Of a stretch of DNA of 52,453 bases, positions 16,928 to 24,172 are shown piece after piece (position 1 is the first letter of the stretch; each line of letters starts with the position of its first letter). Source of the DNA: Nodosilinea sp. LEGE 06152 (GTDB lineage Bacteria > Cyanobacteriota > Cyanobacteriia > Phormidesmidales > Phormidesmidaceae). The stretch covers positions 1 to 52,453 of the forward strand of contig NZ_JADEWR010000024.1 in the NCBI RefSeq assembly GCF_015207525.1, written 5' to 3'. The notes beneath the pieces were generated by a model. That model was not told the DNA's origin. It saw nothing but the letters and a program-made list of their open reading frames with translations, and made no database searches. Made by a program: the position numbers and the translations under genes.

Positions 16928-17010
16928 CGGAGAGGGTGGGATTCGAACCCACGGTCCTTGCGGACACCCGATTTCAAGTCGGGCGCATTCGACCACTCTG
17001 CCACCTCTCC
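16928..17010 (-). tRNA. tRNA-Ser (anticodon UGA)
   Basis: The minus strand folds as a class II tRNA. The acceptor stem GGAGAGG pairs with CCTCTCC and is followed by discriminator G. The anticodon stem CCCGA/TCGGG encloses CTTGAAA, giving anticodon TGA. A long variable arm (TGTCCGCAAGGACC) is present, and the T arm is GTGGG-TTCGAAT-CCCAC. The 3' CCA is not encoded. UGA reads UCN serine codons, and the long variable arm is the serine identity element. Confidence 0.95.
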
Positions 17011-17286
17011 AAAGGGGGATGACTGCCGTTACAGCAGCTCTTCTAATCTGTTATATCACTCCGCTGGCTCAGTTCGGAGGCTAATCTGTCTGCCGATAAG
17101 CCCACCTCCTGCCCTTTGATGGTGTGCCAGACAATTCACAGGCACAAGGCTGGTCTTCAAAAAAGAGGCTCTTCGTCACAATGGTTCACATTAATCACGC
17201 TTGTCTTTGGAGCCACAGCGCCACCCGACATCTAGCCCTCAGTGGCTTATGGGTGGCCATGTAATGTCGGCCTACTACTAAAAGCT
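17011..17286. other. tRNA-Ser / sigma factor intergenic region
   Basis: A 276-bp gap between tRNA-Ser (leftward) and the ECF sigma factor gene (rightward). It should hold the promoters of both. No structured element or additional gene was recognised. Confidence 0.35.
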
Positions 17287-17940
17287 ATGAGTCAATCCAT
17301 GTTCTCGACCTGGCCTGTTTCCCTTAGTGCCCCTAAGTCTGCTGTCAAGCCTGAACAGTTGACCAGCACAGAACTGGTAGCCCTTTGCCAGCAGCGGCTC
17401 CGGCCCGAGCGAACCATGTTCGCCGAACTTCTGCGCCGCTACCAGAGTCATGTAGATAAGCTGCTCTACCACCTGGCCCCCGACTGGCCTGATCGGGCTG
17501 ATCTAGCCCAGGAAGTTTGGATTCGGGTATATCGCAACATGCGCCGCCTGAACGACCCAGCCAAGTTCAAAGGCTGGCTGGGCCGCATCACTACTAACCT
17601 GTTTTATGACGAACTGCGGCGGCGCAAGCGCAATCGAGCCACACTTTCTCTTGATGCCCCTCTAAATTTAGAAGATGGCACTATCGATTGGGATGTGCCT
17701 GCCAGCGCTCCTGGCCCTGTAGATACCATGATGACGCGGGAGTTTTACGACCAGCTGCATCGCGCTATTGCCGATTTGCCTGAGGTGTTTCGCACGACCA
17801 TTGTGCTGCGGGAGATTCAAGGACTCTCCTACGAGGAGATTGCCGATATGACTGAGGTATCTCTGGGTACTGTAAAATCTCGTATTGCCCGTGCTCGCCA
17901 GCGCTTGCAGGCCGAGCTACAGCCCTATCTAGGCTACTAA
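17287..17940 (+). CDS. ECF-type RNA polymerase sigma factor (SigG-like)
   Basis: A 217-residue group 4 sigma factor. Region 2 is visible as LAPDWPDRADLAQEVWIRVY and NMRRLNDPAKFKGWLGRITT at about residues 65-105. Region 4 is FRTTIVLREIQGLSYEEIAD followed by SLGTVKSRIARARQRL, a helix-turn-helix that would bind the -35 element. Region 3 is absent, as expected of ECF factors. The ATG at 17287 was chosen: MSQSMFSTWPVSLS matches the usual start of cyanobacterial SigG-type proteins. The next gene downstream looks like its anti-sigma factor, so it is probably held inactive at the membrane until an envelope or oxidative signal arrives. Confidence 0.9.
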   Translation: MSQSMFSTWPVSLSAPKSAVKPEQLTSTELVALCQQRLRPERTMFAELLRRYQSHVDKLLYHLAPDWPDRADLAQEVWIRVYRNMRRLNDPAKFKGWLGRITTNLFYDELRRRKRNRATLSLDAPLNLEDGTIDWDVPASAPGPVDTMMTREFYDQLHRAIADLPEVFRTTIVLREIQGLSYEEIADMTEVSLGTVKSRIARARQRLQAELQPYLGY

Positions 17941-18249
17941 ACTAACCTGCAACCGTCACTTCGCAGGGTGCTCTGCCAATTCCTCACCGCGTGCCATCGG
18001 GTGAAACCACCTCCCTTAGAGTTGAGCCTGAATTGCGCTATTAGAAAAGTCTGTAAACCTCTACCTATTGATTTGTGTTTTACCGATTAGAAATGCTCCC
18101 AAGAGGTTACCGATTTTAGGGTGTTGGCATTATGATCAATACCGGCAGTAAAAATACCTGAACTGACTTTTGGTTAACCAGGGGTCGTTTAAGGCCTGAT
18201 GCCTGCCTTGGTCGTTGTTTAGTTGCTTATTTCAGGTGTTGTTTTTGGT
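17941..18249. other. Gap between sigma factor and anti-sigma gene
   Basis: A 309-bp non-coding stretch. It is unusually long for a sigma/anti-sigma operon and could carry an autoregulated promoter for the downstream gene. No clear consensus or hairpin was identified. Confidence 0.35.
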
Positions 18250-18819
18250 ATGACTACCTCTCCTTACACGCCTAATCAGGTTCAGCCGTTACCCTCTCAG
18301 GGCGTTCACCCGGATGGGCCTCTGACCTCAGCTGCGTCTTGTTGTCACGACTTAGATGCCACTAAGCGCGATCGCTTCGAGTTGCTAAGCGCTTACCTCG
18401 ATGGTGAAGTTACCTCCGAAGAGCGTCAGCAGGTACTGCGCTGGATTCAGCATGATGACGGTACCCGCCGTCTTTACAATCGTTTGCTGGCCCTACGCCA
18501 GGGCATACGCAGTCAAAGCGCCCCTCCAGACTGCAATGCAGAAGCAACGCTGGTAGGGGTATTTCAGTCCCTCAACCACCGGCTCAGACTAGCTACTATG
18601 GCTAGCGCTGGAGTGGCCGCTATTGGCGTTATTAACCTACTGTCTGGTACTGGGCTGGGCGCTCCGTCCTGGCGAATGGCTACCGTTGCCCAGCCTGAAG
18701 TTCTAGAGATTGCTCTCGACAAGCCTGCTTTTCCTATTCCTGAAGCCTCGGCGGTCATATCCACTGACCTTACTAAGCCTCTCGAAGCGGGTGGCTTGCC
18801 CATCGACTCCGAGCTTTAG
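18250..18819 (+). CDS. Probable anti-sigma factor, single-pass membrane protein
   Basis: The 189-residue protein has an N-terminal cytoplasmic module. At about residues 38-72, DRFELLSAYLDGEVTSEERQ and QVLRWIQHDDGTRRLYNRLL resemble the RseA/anti-sigma N-terminal helical domain. One hydrophobic helix (about 115-135, TMASAGVAAIGVINLLSG) and a Pro-rich C-terminal tail outside the membrane follow. A CC pair and His sit just before the helical module, but a clean zinc-binding HxxxCxxC is not seen. Position directly after an ECF sigma factor on the same strand supports the role. The start is the ATG at 18250. A strong terminator follows. Confidence 0.75.
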   Translation: MTTSPYTPNQVQPLPSQGVHPDGPLTSAASCCHDLDATKRDRFELLSAYLDGEVTSEERQQVLRWIQHDDGTRRLYNRLLALRQGIRSQSAPPDCNAEATLVGVFQSLNHRLRLATMASAGVAAIGVINLLSGTGLGAPSWRMATVAQPEVLEIALDKPAFPIPEASAVISTDLTKPLEAGGLPIDSEL

Positions 18820-18868
18820 ACCCTAGAGGACAATTAAAACCCCAGCAATGGCTGAGGCTGAACTCGAC

Positions 18869-18907
18869 AGCGGACCTGCTGGCTATAGCCAGCAGGTCCG
18901 CTGTTTT
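18869..18907 (+). terminator. Rho-independent terminator
   Basis: AGCGGACCTGCTGGCTA and its exact reverse complement form a 34-bp perfect palindrome (18869-18902), followed by G and TTTT on the plus strand. It lies about 50 bp after the anti-sigma stop codon and just before the convergent ndhO gene. Confidence 0.85.
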
Positions 18908-18927
18908 AAGGCAGCTCCATACAGAAG

Positions 18928-19146
18928 CTAAAACTTCTCCAGTTGGTCAAGGTGTAGCCAAATGTTTGGGGTAGGTACTATCCCAAACTTAACCAGGGCG
19001 TAGTCGTCGCTGATATCTAAAATTTCGCCTTTGGTTTCGAAGAGGTAGGACGGAAACCGAGTGTCGCTGGCGGTGGCCTCCAGGCTATTTTCGAGTTTTT
19101 CGCGGACGGCCCGCACCAGGTCGCCCCGCTTCAACGCTGCTGCCAT
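18928..19146 (-). CDS. ndhO: NAD(P)H-quinone oxidoreductase subunit O
   Basis: A 72-residue protein from the ATG at 19146: MAAALKRGDLVRAVREKLEN, then SLEATASDTRFPSYLFETKG and EILDISDDYALVKFG to the end. This is the conserved NdhO sequence, an oxygenic-photosynthesis-specific peripheral subunit of the thylakoid NDH-1 complex. That complex serves cyclic electron flow, respiration and CO2 uptake. The frame is open upstream, but the family starts at this methionine. It lies 126 bp downstream of mutM on the same strand. Confidence 0.95.
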   Translation of the reverse strand: MAAALKRGDLVRAVREKLENSLEATASDTRFPSYLFETKGEILDISDDYALVKFGIVPTPNIWLHLDQLEKF

Positions 19147-19272
19147 AAATTTACTTACTATCAACCTCAGCTTTACTGTACACGAAATCACTCTGCTGCT
19201 GCCTTGCTCCTGGCTATCGCTGGCTTTCCTAGCTTGCCCAGGTGGGCTCTGTCGCGCCGCTGGCACAGTCTT

Positions 19273-20121
19273 CTATCGCTGGCACTGGGGACAGTAGTGG
19301 GCCGAGCGCCCCGCTAGCTTGAGCCGACAAATAGGAGTAGCACAGACTCGGCAGGGCTCGCCGTCGCGATCGTAAACCCAGGCAACGCCGCCGTAGTTGC
19401 CGTTAATGCCGTAGATGTCGCGGTAGTCGCTAAAGGTCGTGCCCCCCGACTCAATGCTGGTAGTAAGTACCTTGCGGATGGCGCTGTGCAGGCGTTGTAA
19501 ACGCTGCAGACCAATGCGATCGCTGGGAGTAAGCGGGGGCAAACCGCTTAAAAACAGGGCTTCGTCGGCGTAAATATTGCCAAGGCCCGCCACCAAGGCC
19601 TGGTCAAGCAGCGCATTTTTGATCGGGCGACGGCTGCGGGCCAAGCGCTGGCGCAGATAGGCCACTGAGAAACTGTCATCAAAGGGTTCTGGCCCCAGGT
19701 TACGCAGCCCTGTCATGATGGTGTCTGGGGCAACCCCGGGGGGAACCCACCAGAGACGGCCAAAGGTGCGCTGGTCAACATAGCGCAACTCGTGGTTTTG
19801 GCTCAGCCACAGCCGCACTCGGCAGTGGGTCTGCACTGGAGTTTTAGGGTCAAGCCACAGCAGCTGACCGGTCATGCGCAGGTGCACCCCCAGGTAGCCG
19901 CCAGGGCTGCCGTCAGCCTGAGTCAGCTGCCCCAGCAAATATTTTCCGCGACGGTGCCAGTCACTCAGGGTAGACCCAATCAGGCCCGCCAAAAAAGCAG
20001 CCTCGTCAGCAGGGTACGCAATCGCCCTGGAGAGCAGCACCTGTCCCCCCTCTAGCCGATGGCCAGGCGTCACCCGTGCCAGCCCGCGCCGCACAGTTTC
20101 AACTTCAGGTAGTTCTGGCAC
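19273..20121 (-). CDS. mutM: Formamidopyrimidine-DNA glycosylase
   Basis: The 282-residue DNA repair enzyme removes 8-oxoguanine and formamidopyrimidines. The N-terminus MPELPEVETVRRGL provides the catalytic Pro2 and Glu3. The middle has GNIYADEALFLSGLPP, and the helix-two-turn-helix DNA-binding segment follows. The C-terminal zinc finger shows CRVCATPICR and CPQCQR. Length and all motifs are intact. It is likely cotranscribed with ndhO downstream or expressed alone. Confidence 0.96.
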   Translation of the reverse strand: MPELPEVETVRRGLARVTPGHRLEGGQVLLSRAIAYPADEAAFLAGLIGSTLSDWHRRGKYLLGQLTQADGSPGGYLGVHLRMTGQLLWLDPKTPVQTHCRVRLWLSQNHELRYVDQRTFGRLWWVPPGVAPDTIMTGLRNLGPEPFDDSFSVAYLRQRLARSRRPIKNALLDQALVAGLGNIYADEALFLSGLPPLTPSDRIGLQRLQRLHSAIRKVLTTSIESGGTTFSDYRDIYGINGNYGGVAWVYDRDGEPCRVCATPICRLKLAGRSAHYCPQCQR

Positions 20122-20422
20122 AGCCTAGCCCTGGGCCTTTGCTCCCGTTACGGTGTGTCTTTGCACTATAGCAACGCTCCTGGGAAGAACGCAGACCAGG
20201 AACCAGTGCGTCGGCAATATGAGGACGCTTATGCGCCTGGTAGCGCCCTAGTATTGCCCTTTTGGCGATTAGCCTGTGGTCTAAGCTATCGGACCCCCGC
20301 TACAAATAGCTAAGGCCCATGCCGAAGCACAGGCCTTGGAGTTTGTTAGCTGTAGCCAAACTTGCCAGTAAGGCCAAAAACCCAGCAAGCTGGGTCAGTA
20401 GTCCAGCCTTGGGGCCAGCCGC
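20122..20422. other. mutM / psaE intergenic region
   Basis: A 301-bp gap. It contains the mutM promoter region and the psaE terminator hairpin at 20376-20395. No small ORF or other structure could be supported. Confidence 0.4.
20376..20395 (-). terminator. psaE rho-independent terminator
   Basis: On the minus strand ACCCAGC-TT-GCTGGGT is followed directly by TTTT. This short stem-loop with a T-run lies about 27 bp beyond the psaE stop. Confidence 0.75.
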
Positions 20423-20641
20423 CTAGGAGGCAGCCTTTTTAGCGGCCTTGGGGGCTTCAACTTCCTGAAGCTCAGACAGCGCAAAGTTGTTGGTATTGAT
20501 ACCAGCGTAATTTACCTTATCGAAGCGCACTACCGCGGGGTATTTAATGCCGCTTTGGTCAATGGTAGCCACGGTACCGACTTCACGGAACCAGTAGGAC
20601 TCTTTGCGGAGAATACGAACTTGAGAACCACGTTGAACCAT
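20423..20641 (-). CDS. psaE: Photosystem I reaction centre subunit IV
   Basis: A 72-residue SH3-like PSI stromal subunit: MVQRGSQVRILRKESYWFRE, then VGTVATIDQSGIKYPAVVRF and DKVNYAGINTNNFALSELQE, with a Lys/Ala-rich C-terminal tail. PsaE sits on the cytoplasmic face of PSI, helps ferredoxin docking and supports cyclic electron flow. The ATG at 20641 is preferred over an in-frame TTG two codons upstream. It is divergent from the phycobiliprotein-like/V4R cluster and has its own terminator. Confidence 0.97.
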   Translation of the reverse strand: MVQRGSQVRILRKESYWFREVGTVATIDQSGIKYPAVVRFDKVNYAGINTNNFALSELQEVEAPKAAKKAAS

Positions 20642-20951
20642 GAACAATGCCCTCTTGAAAAATCAATATTAATGGCGGCTTGCCCCGGCCAACCTCTAAC
20701 CAAGGCTTATTACAGAAAGCCTATAGCCAAGCTTGGATGGGGGTTATTCCATGTCCACCAGATTACTACGAGTCTTCGAGTCCCACGGCTCTAGAGGGTT
20801 TAAGTTTTATTGCAAGCCGAAAAAGCGGATCCAGCCTCTCCCAAGGTGTTTTGGAAGTTGCTATTTCGCAGCAGCCAAAGGCAGCAAACGGAACGGCTGG
20901 CGGATAATAAGATGCTGGCAGTCGCACCAAATCTCTTTGGCGAAAGTTTTG

Positions 20952-20969
20952 TTTACATTTCGCAACATT
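20952..20969. promoter_or_regulatory. HLR1-like (RpaB) site in the psaE / cluster promoter region
   Basis: TTTACATT, two bases, GCAACATT matches the direct-repeat HLR1 layout. The first half is perfect and the second has two mismatches. It lies about 45 bp upstream of the first cluster gene, in the 370-bp region shared with divergent psaE. RpaB is the known regulator of high-light and PSI genes at such sites. Functional use here is inference. Confidence 0.3.
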
Positions 20970-21011
20970 CGGGCATACTAACGTTACCTTACCTCAGGAG
21001 ACTTACCTAGC

Positions 21012-21482
21012 GTGCTTACCAACGTTGAGGCTCTGGTTCAGGCTACCGATGGTCGCTACGCCTCTGACCAGGAACTGATGTTCTTTCAAACCTACCTGTC
21101 TACGGTTGGCACCCGATTGCGGGCTTACCAAAAAATTCAGGCTGCTGAACCGCAAATTGTTGCCCAGGTGATGACTCGGCTCAAAGTTCAAAGACCCGGC
21201 TTGTTTCAGGTGGGGGAACAAGATTTGGCCGCCAAGTGGCAGCGAGACACAGTGCGCGTCTTGCGATACAGCGCCATTGCGCTGCTGCTGGATGACCCTG
21301 AGCGGTTTAAAGAAACCCTGCTGAGCTGGTTTCAAACAATTATGCGCGCCTTTGGTGCCCAAGAGAGCTGCGACCTCACCTACACAGCTATGCAGGCCGT
21401 CATGCCTCAGTTTCTCAACGCCGAAGAACTCACGCTGTTTGTGCCTATCCTGGAGCTGAGCCGAGTCACCCTGGGCCGGTAG
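21012..21482 (+). CDS. Phycobiliprotein-like protein lacking the usual bilin cysteine
   Basis: A 156-residue all-helical protein (GTG start) with the phycobilisome-protein fold. It starts with a TNVEALVQATDGRYASDQEL helix pair, and later has WQRDTVRVLRYSAIALLLDD where allophycocyanin or phycocyanin have C-x-R-D followed by a YxLR helix. The Cys that attaches the chromophore is replaced by Trp. The only Cys is near residue 120 (QESCDLTYTAM). It is therefore probably a bilin-free or non-covalently binding relative rather than an antenna subunit. It heads a cluster of V4R proteins, a second such protein and a Ser/Thr kinase. A terminator-like hairpin follows it, so it may be transcribed separately. 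Confidence 0.8.
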   Translation: MLTNVEALVQATDGRYASDQELMFFQTYLSTVGTRLRAYQKIQAAEPQIVAQVMTRLKVQRPGLFQVGEQDLAAKWQRDTVRVLRYSAIALLLDDPERFKETLLSWFQTIMRAFGAQESCDLTYTAMQAVMPQFLNAEELTLFVPILELSRVTLGR

Positions 21483-21573
21483 GGTTATGTGAGCACGTCT
21501 TCAAGCAGGCTAGACGCGGCAATTTGGCTGGAGGTAAGTAGCTAAATTGTCGATAGATTAGTTATTTACCGAC

Positions 21574-21613
21574 ATCGCCCAGGAAATCAGAGATGGTTTT
21601 CTGGGCGATTTGT
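21574..21613 (+). terminator. Stem-loop after first phycobiliprotein-like gene
   Basis: ATCGCCCAG (21574-21582) pairs with CTGGGCGAT (21601-21609), followed by TTGT. The 323-bp gap between the first two cluster genes otherwise shows no gene. It probably contains the promoter of the V4R-kinase operon. Confidence 0.6.
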
Positions 21614-21805
21614 ATTAAAGAAATACTACATTTTGTATCGACTAGACGAACTGGCGAATAGTCCAAACCCCTCTGTCTTCTACTATTTGGGCCATGGGTG
21701 CAGCGTGAACCCAGAGCGCGATCGCCCTGCAGAGTGGTGAACTCTGCCCAGGCCTGGGCACATTACACCTATCGCTGAAAACAGTCTTACAAGGCTTGTT
21801 CAATC

Positions 21806-22489
21806 ATGGTTATGACCACCGAGACCGCCCACCGTCTGCACCAAAAATTTCCTAAGAAGCACAACCACTATGCCCTGCGGGATTTCTTTCAATTTAATGG
21901 TGAATACGGCACCATTACCGACTGGAACGATACCCGCAATGTGCTTACCAGTGAAGACTTTATTATTGGCCTGCTAGAAGGGCTGCAGGAAGAAGTCGGC
22001 GATGCCTCTTCAGCCATCATGTACACCGTGGGGCTGGAGTGGGGCAAAATCGACTCGCTCCAGTTTGAAACCTGGTTTGAGCGCGAGTTTGCCATGAGCC
22101 CCCGCCGAGCCAATCTGATGTTTCTGCTCGAGACCTGGTGGTGGCCCTACATTTCTCAGGGCTGGGGCCGTTGGGAAGTAGACATGAGCGATCGCAAGCA
22201 GGGTTTCATGTTCATTAACCTGTTTGATTCCGCCGTGGCGCGCACTCTGGGCGATGTGGGCAAGCCCGTCTGCCACCTGTACGCCGGGTTATTCGCCGGT
22301 TTCTTCACCGAAATGGTGCGTAAGCAGCTGAGCTGCATAGAGATTCAGTGCTACTCCATGGGCGAAACCTACTGCAAGTTTCTGCTGGGGGGCCGCGAGC
22401 GCATCGATGCCGCCGCCTTCTGGATGAATGAAGGGGCCAACGCCCGCGACATTGAGAAGCGGCTGCGGGCCGGGGAAGGTGGCCAATGA
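21806..22489 (+). CDS. V4R-domain protein (first copy)
   Basis: The 227-residue protein has a C-terminal V4R (4-vinyl reductase) small-molecule-binding domain. Its end carries the signature LSCIEIQCYSMGETYCKFLL, whose three cysteines are spaced C-x4-C-x7-C and could bind metal. The N-terminal part includes YALRDFFQFNGEYGTITDWN and aromatic-rich WWWPYISQGWGRW. V4R domains occur in BchJ-type tetrapyrrole proteins and in regulators; the ligand is unknown. Its stop overlaps the next start (ATGA), so it is translationally coupled to the small repeat protein. The layout resembles Synechocystis slr0144. Confidence 0.82.
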   Translation: MVMTTETAHRLHQKFPKKHNHYALRDFFQFNGEYGTITDWNDTRNVLTSEDFIIGLLEGLQEEVGDASSAIMYTVGLEWGKIDSLQFETWFEREFAMSPRRANLMFLLETWWWPYISQGWGRWEVDMSDRKQGFMFINLFDSAVARTLGDVGKPVCHLYAGLFAGFFTEMVRKQLSCIEIQCYSMGETYCKFLLGGRERIDAAAFWMNEGANARDIEKRLRAGEGGQ

Positions 22490-22797
22490 GCGCGTTCTCT
22501 CTCGATGCGATGACCGAGTCAGATGCTCCTCAACCCTGGCTCAAAGAAACCGTCCAGGCTTTCTTTCAGGCGGTGGCCTGGGACGGGCGAACGGTACTGG
22601 CCACCCCCGGTCTAGGGGGCACCGCCCGCTCAGAGTCGGCTATGACGATGACCGTCAGCGATTTCTTTGAAAATATCGCCTGGGACGGTCAGCCCACTAT
22701 TGGGGTGCCCATTGCGCCCCTAGAGGCCGCCCCAAATACCCCGACAGATTCTGACCTCGATTTGACCCTAGACGGATTTTCTGACCTGTTTGGTTAG
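22486..22797 (+). CDS. Small acidic protein with two FF-x3-AWDG repeats
   Basis: A 103-residue acidic protein with an internal duplication. VQAFFQAVAWDGRTVLATP near residue 23 and VSDFFENIAWDGQPTIGVP near residue 58 share the pattern V-x2-FF-x2-[VI]-AWDG. The C-terminus is Asp/Leu-rich and ends DGFSDLFG. No catalytic motif or membrane segment is present. Coupling to the V4R gene (ATGA overlap) implies it works with it, perhaps as an adaptor whose two short aromatic motifs bind partners. That role is inference. It occupies the slr0145 position in the related Synechocystis cluster. Confidence 0.75.
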   Translation: MSAFSLDAMTESDAPQPWLKETVQAFFQAVAWDGRTVLATPGLGGTARSESAMTMTVSDFFENIAWDGQPTIGVPIAPLEAAPNTPTDSDLDLTLDGFSDLFG

Positions 22798-22901
22798 CCG
22801 CCGCGCTTGGCGAAGACCGACCTCAAAGCTGACCGTTAGAACCCGTTATCCCTGGTTGTCTACTCGACCTACCCTGCCCCTCCAATCCAGAGGATTTTGC
22901 C

Positions 22902-23390
22902 ATGACTTTCAAGCTCGACGCCCTGTTTGACTCGCCCGATAAGCAATACCTCGACGCCAACGACCTCAGCACCCTGAGCCAGTACGTTAGCTCGATTCCA
23001 GAACGGATGGCGGTCTACCGCACCCTGCGCGACCAAGAAATTGCCATTGTGCAGCCCATTGCCGATGCCCTACAGCAGCAGGCCGGTCACCCTGAGCCAT
23101 TGGTCGAGCGCAGTGTGCGTAACGGGCTGATGGTGCTGCGCTACGCCGCCATGGCCATGCTGCTCGACGACGAGGGCTTTGTCGAGGAGCGCCTGCAGGG
23201 TTGGCTACCGGAGATGGTCAAAGCCTACGAAACCCGGGCGGTTGATCAGCAGCTGTTTCAGCTCCTGCACAAGCAGTTGGGCAAGGTATTTTCGCCGGCT
23301 CAGCTCGGCCTGCTCAAGCCCAGCCTTGAGAAAGCGCAAAGCCTGATGCTCAACACTCGCGAGACCGTTACCCTAGCCGGGCTGCTCTAG
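22902..23390 (+). CDS. Phycobiliprotein-like protein (second copy)
   Basis: A 162-residue helical protein of the phycobilisome fold and a paralogue of the one at 21012. It has DANDLSTLSQYVSSIPERMA near the N-terminus and VERSVRNGLMVLRYAAMAML where bilin-bearing proteins have C-x-R-D. Here the Cys is Ser and the Asp is Asn. No cysteine occurs anywhere, so covalent chromophore attachment is not possible. The end QLGLLKPSLEKAQSLMLN resembles the last helix of the first copy. A ribosome site AGAGGA precedes the ATG. It is followed by a second V4R gene, repeating the order seen upstream. Confidence 0.8.
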   Translation: MTFKLDALFDSPDKQYLDANDLSTLSQYVSSIPERMAVYRTLRDQEIAIVQPIADALQQQAGHPEPLVERSVRNGLMVLRYAAMAMLLDDEGFVEERLQGWLPEMVKAYETRAVDQQLFQLLHKQLGKVFSPAQLGLLKPSLEKAQSLMLNTRETVTLAGLL

Positions 23391-23505
23391 GCGCAGCGGT
23401 TATCCAATGCGGCTTAGCGCCCGTTCAGCGTTTGGGGTTGCCCCTGTCTGCCCGCAGTTGGCGGGTCTGACCACCATCATCATTCTCCTGTGAAGGACGT
23501 TACCT

Positions 23506-24168
23506 ATGGTTTCTGTTGCCGATTTACTCACCGATGGCCGGCTGCCCGGCAACTACTTTGCCCAGGATCTCTACGTACGGGGGTCAACCGAACTGGGGCT
23601 GCTCGAAAACCGTCGCGGCGATCGCCTTTTGGCCATTCCCGACGCGCTGCTGCAGGCCATCTACTCTGGTCTAGAAAAGGAAACCGGCCAGGCGTCACGG
23701 CTGGTGCTCTACAACTGCGGCCGCTGGTGGGGCAAAAACTTCTACGCCCGCTTTTGCGAAGAACTGGCCGACTACTACAAGCAACCCCTGGCTAGCCTGT
23801 CGATGGCCGAATTTTTGCAGTCGCTGCAGCAGTGCTGGAAAACCCACGGCTGGGGCCAAATTCATTTGGATATTACCTACCGCGATCGCGGGTTCTTGGG
23901 TGTAGAAATCTGGCATTCGCCCTTCACGGCGGCAGCGCCCCAGGGCCAAAAGCCCTCCGGCGATCTCGAGCGCGGCATTTTAGAGATTTTCTTTACCCAG
24001 CTCACCGGGCGCGAACTGCGCTGCGCCCAGACCAGCTGCACCGCCAAGGGCGACGACTGCAACCGTTTTATCTTGGGTCTAGAGAAGCGGCTCGCCCCGG
24101 TAGAAGGGATGGTGGCAAACGGCCAGGCCCATCAGGCCATTATGCAAACCCTGATGCAGCAGGGGTAA
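23506..24168 (+). CDS. V4R-domain protein (second copy)
   Basis: A 220-residue paralogue of the protein at 21806. Its N-terminal half has LLTDGRLPGNYFAQDLYVRG and YSGLEKETGQASRLVLYNCG. The C-terminal V4R segment has the three-cysteine signature LRCAQTSCTAKGDDCNRFIL (C-x4-C-x6-C). The fold is predicted to enclose a small hydrophobic ligand; identity unknown. An AAGGA sequence lies 9-13 bases before the ATG. Only 4 bp separate its stop from the kinase GTG start, so the two are surely cotranscribed. It corresponds to slr0147 in the related Synechocystis cluster. Confidence 0.82.
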   Translation: MVSVADLLTDGRLPGNYFAQDLYVRGSTELGLLENRRGDRLLAIPDALLQAIYSGLEKETGQASRLVLYNCGRWWGKNFYARFCEELADYYKQPLASLSMAEFLQSLQQCWKTHGWGQIHLDITYRDRGFLGVEIWHSPFTAAAPQGQKPSGDLERGILEIFFTQLTGRELRCAQTSCTAKGDDCNRFILGLEKRLAPVEGMVANGQAHQAIMQTLMQQG

Positions 24169-24172
24169 CCGA

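Noticed and set aside
20751..20981. Frame starting MSTRLLRVFESHG between psaE and the first cluster gene
   Set aside because: Rich in Cys, Arg and Trp with no coherent domain, and it covers the expected divergent promoter. Not accepted as coding.
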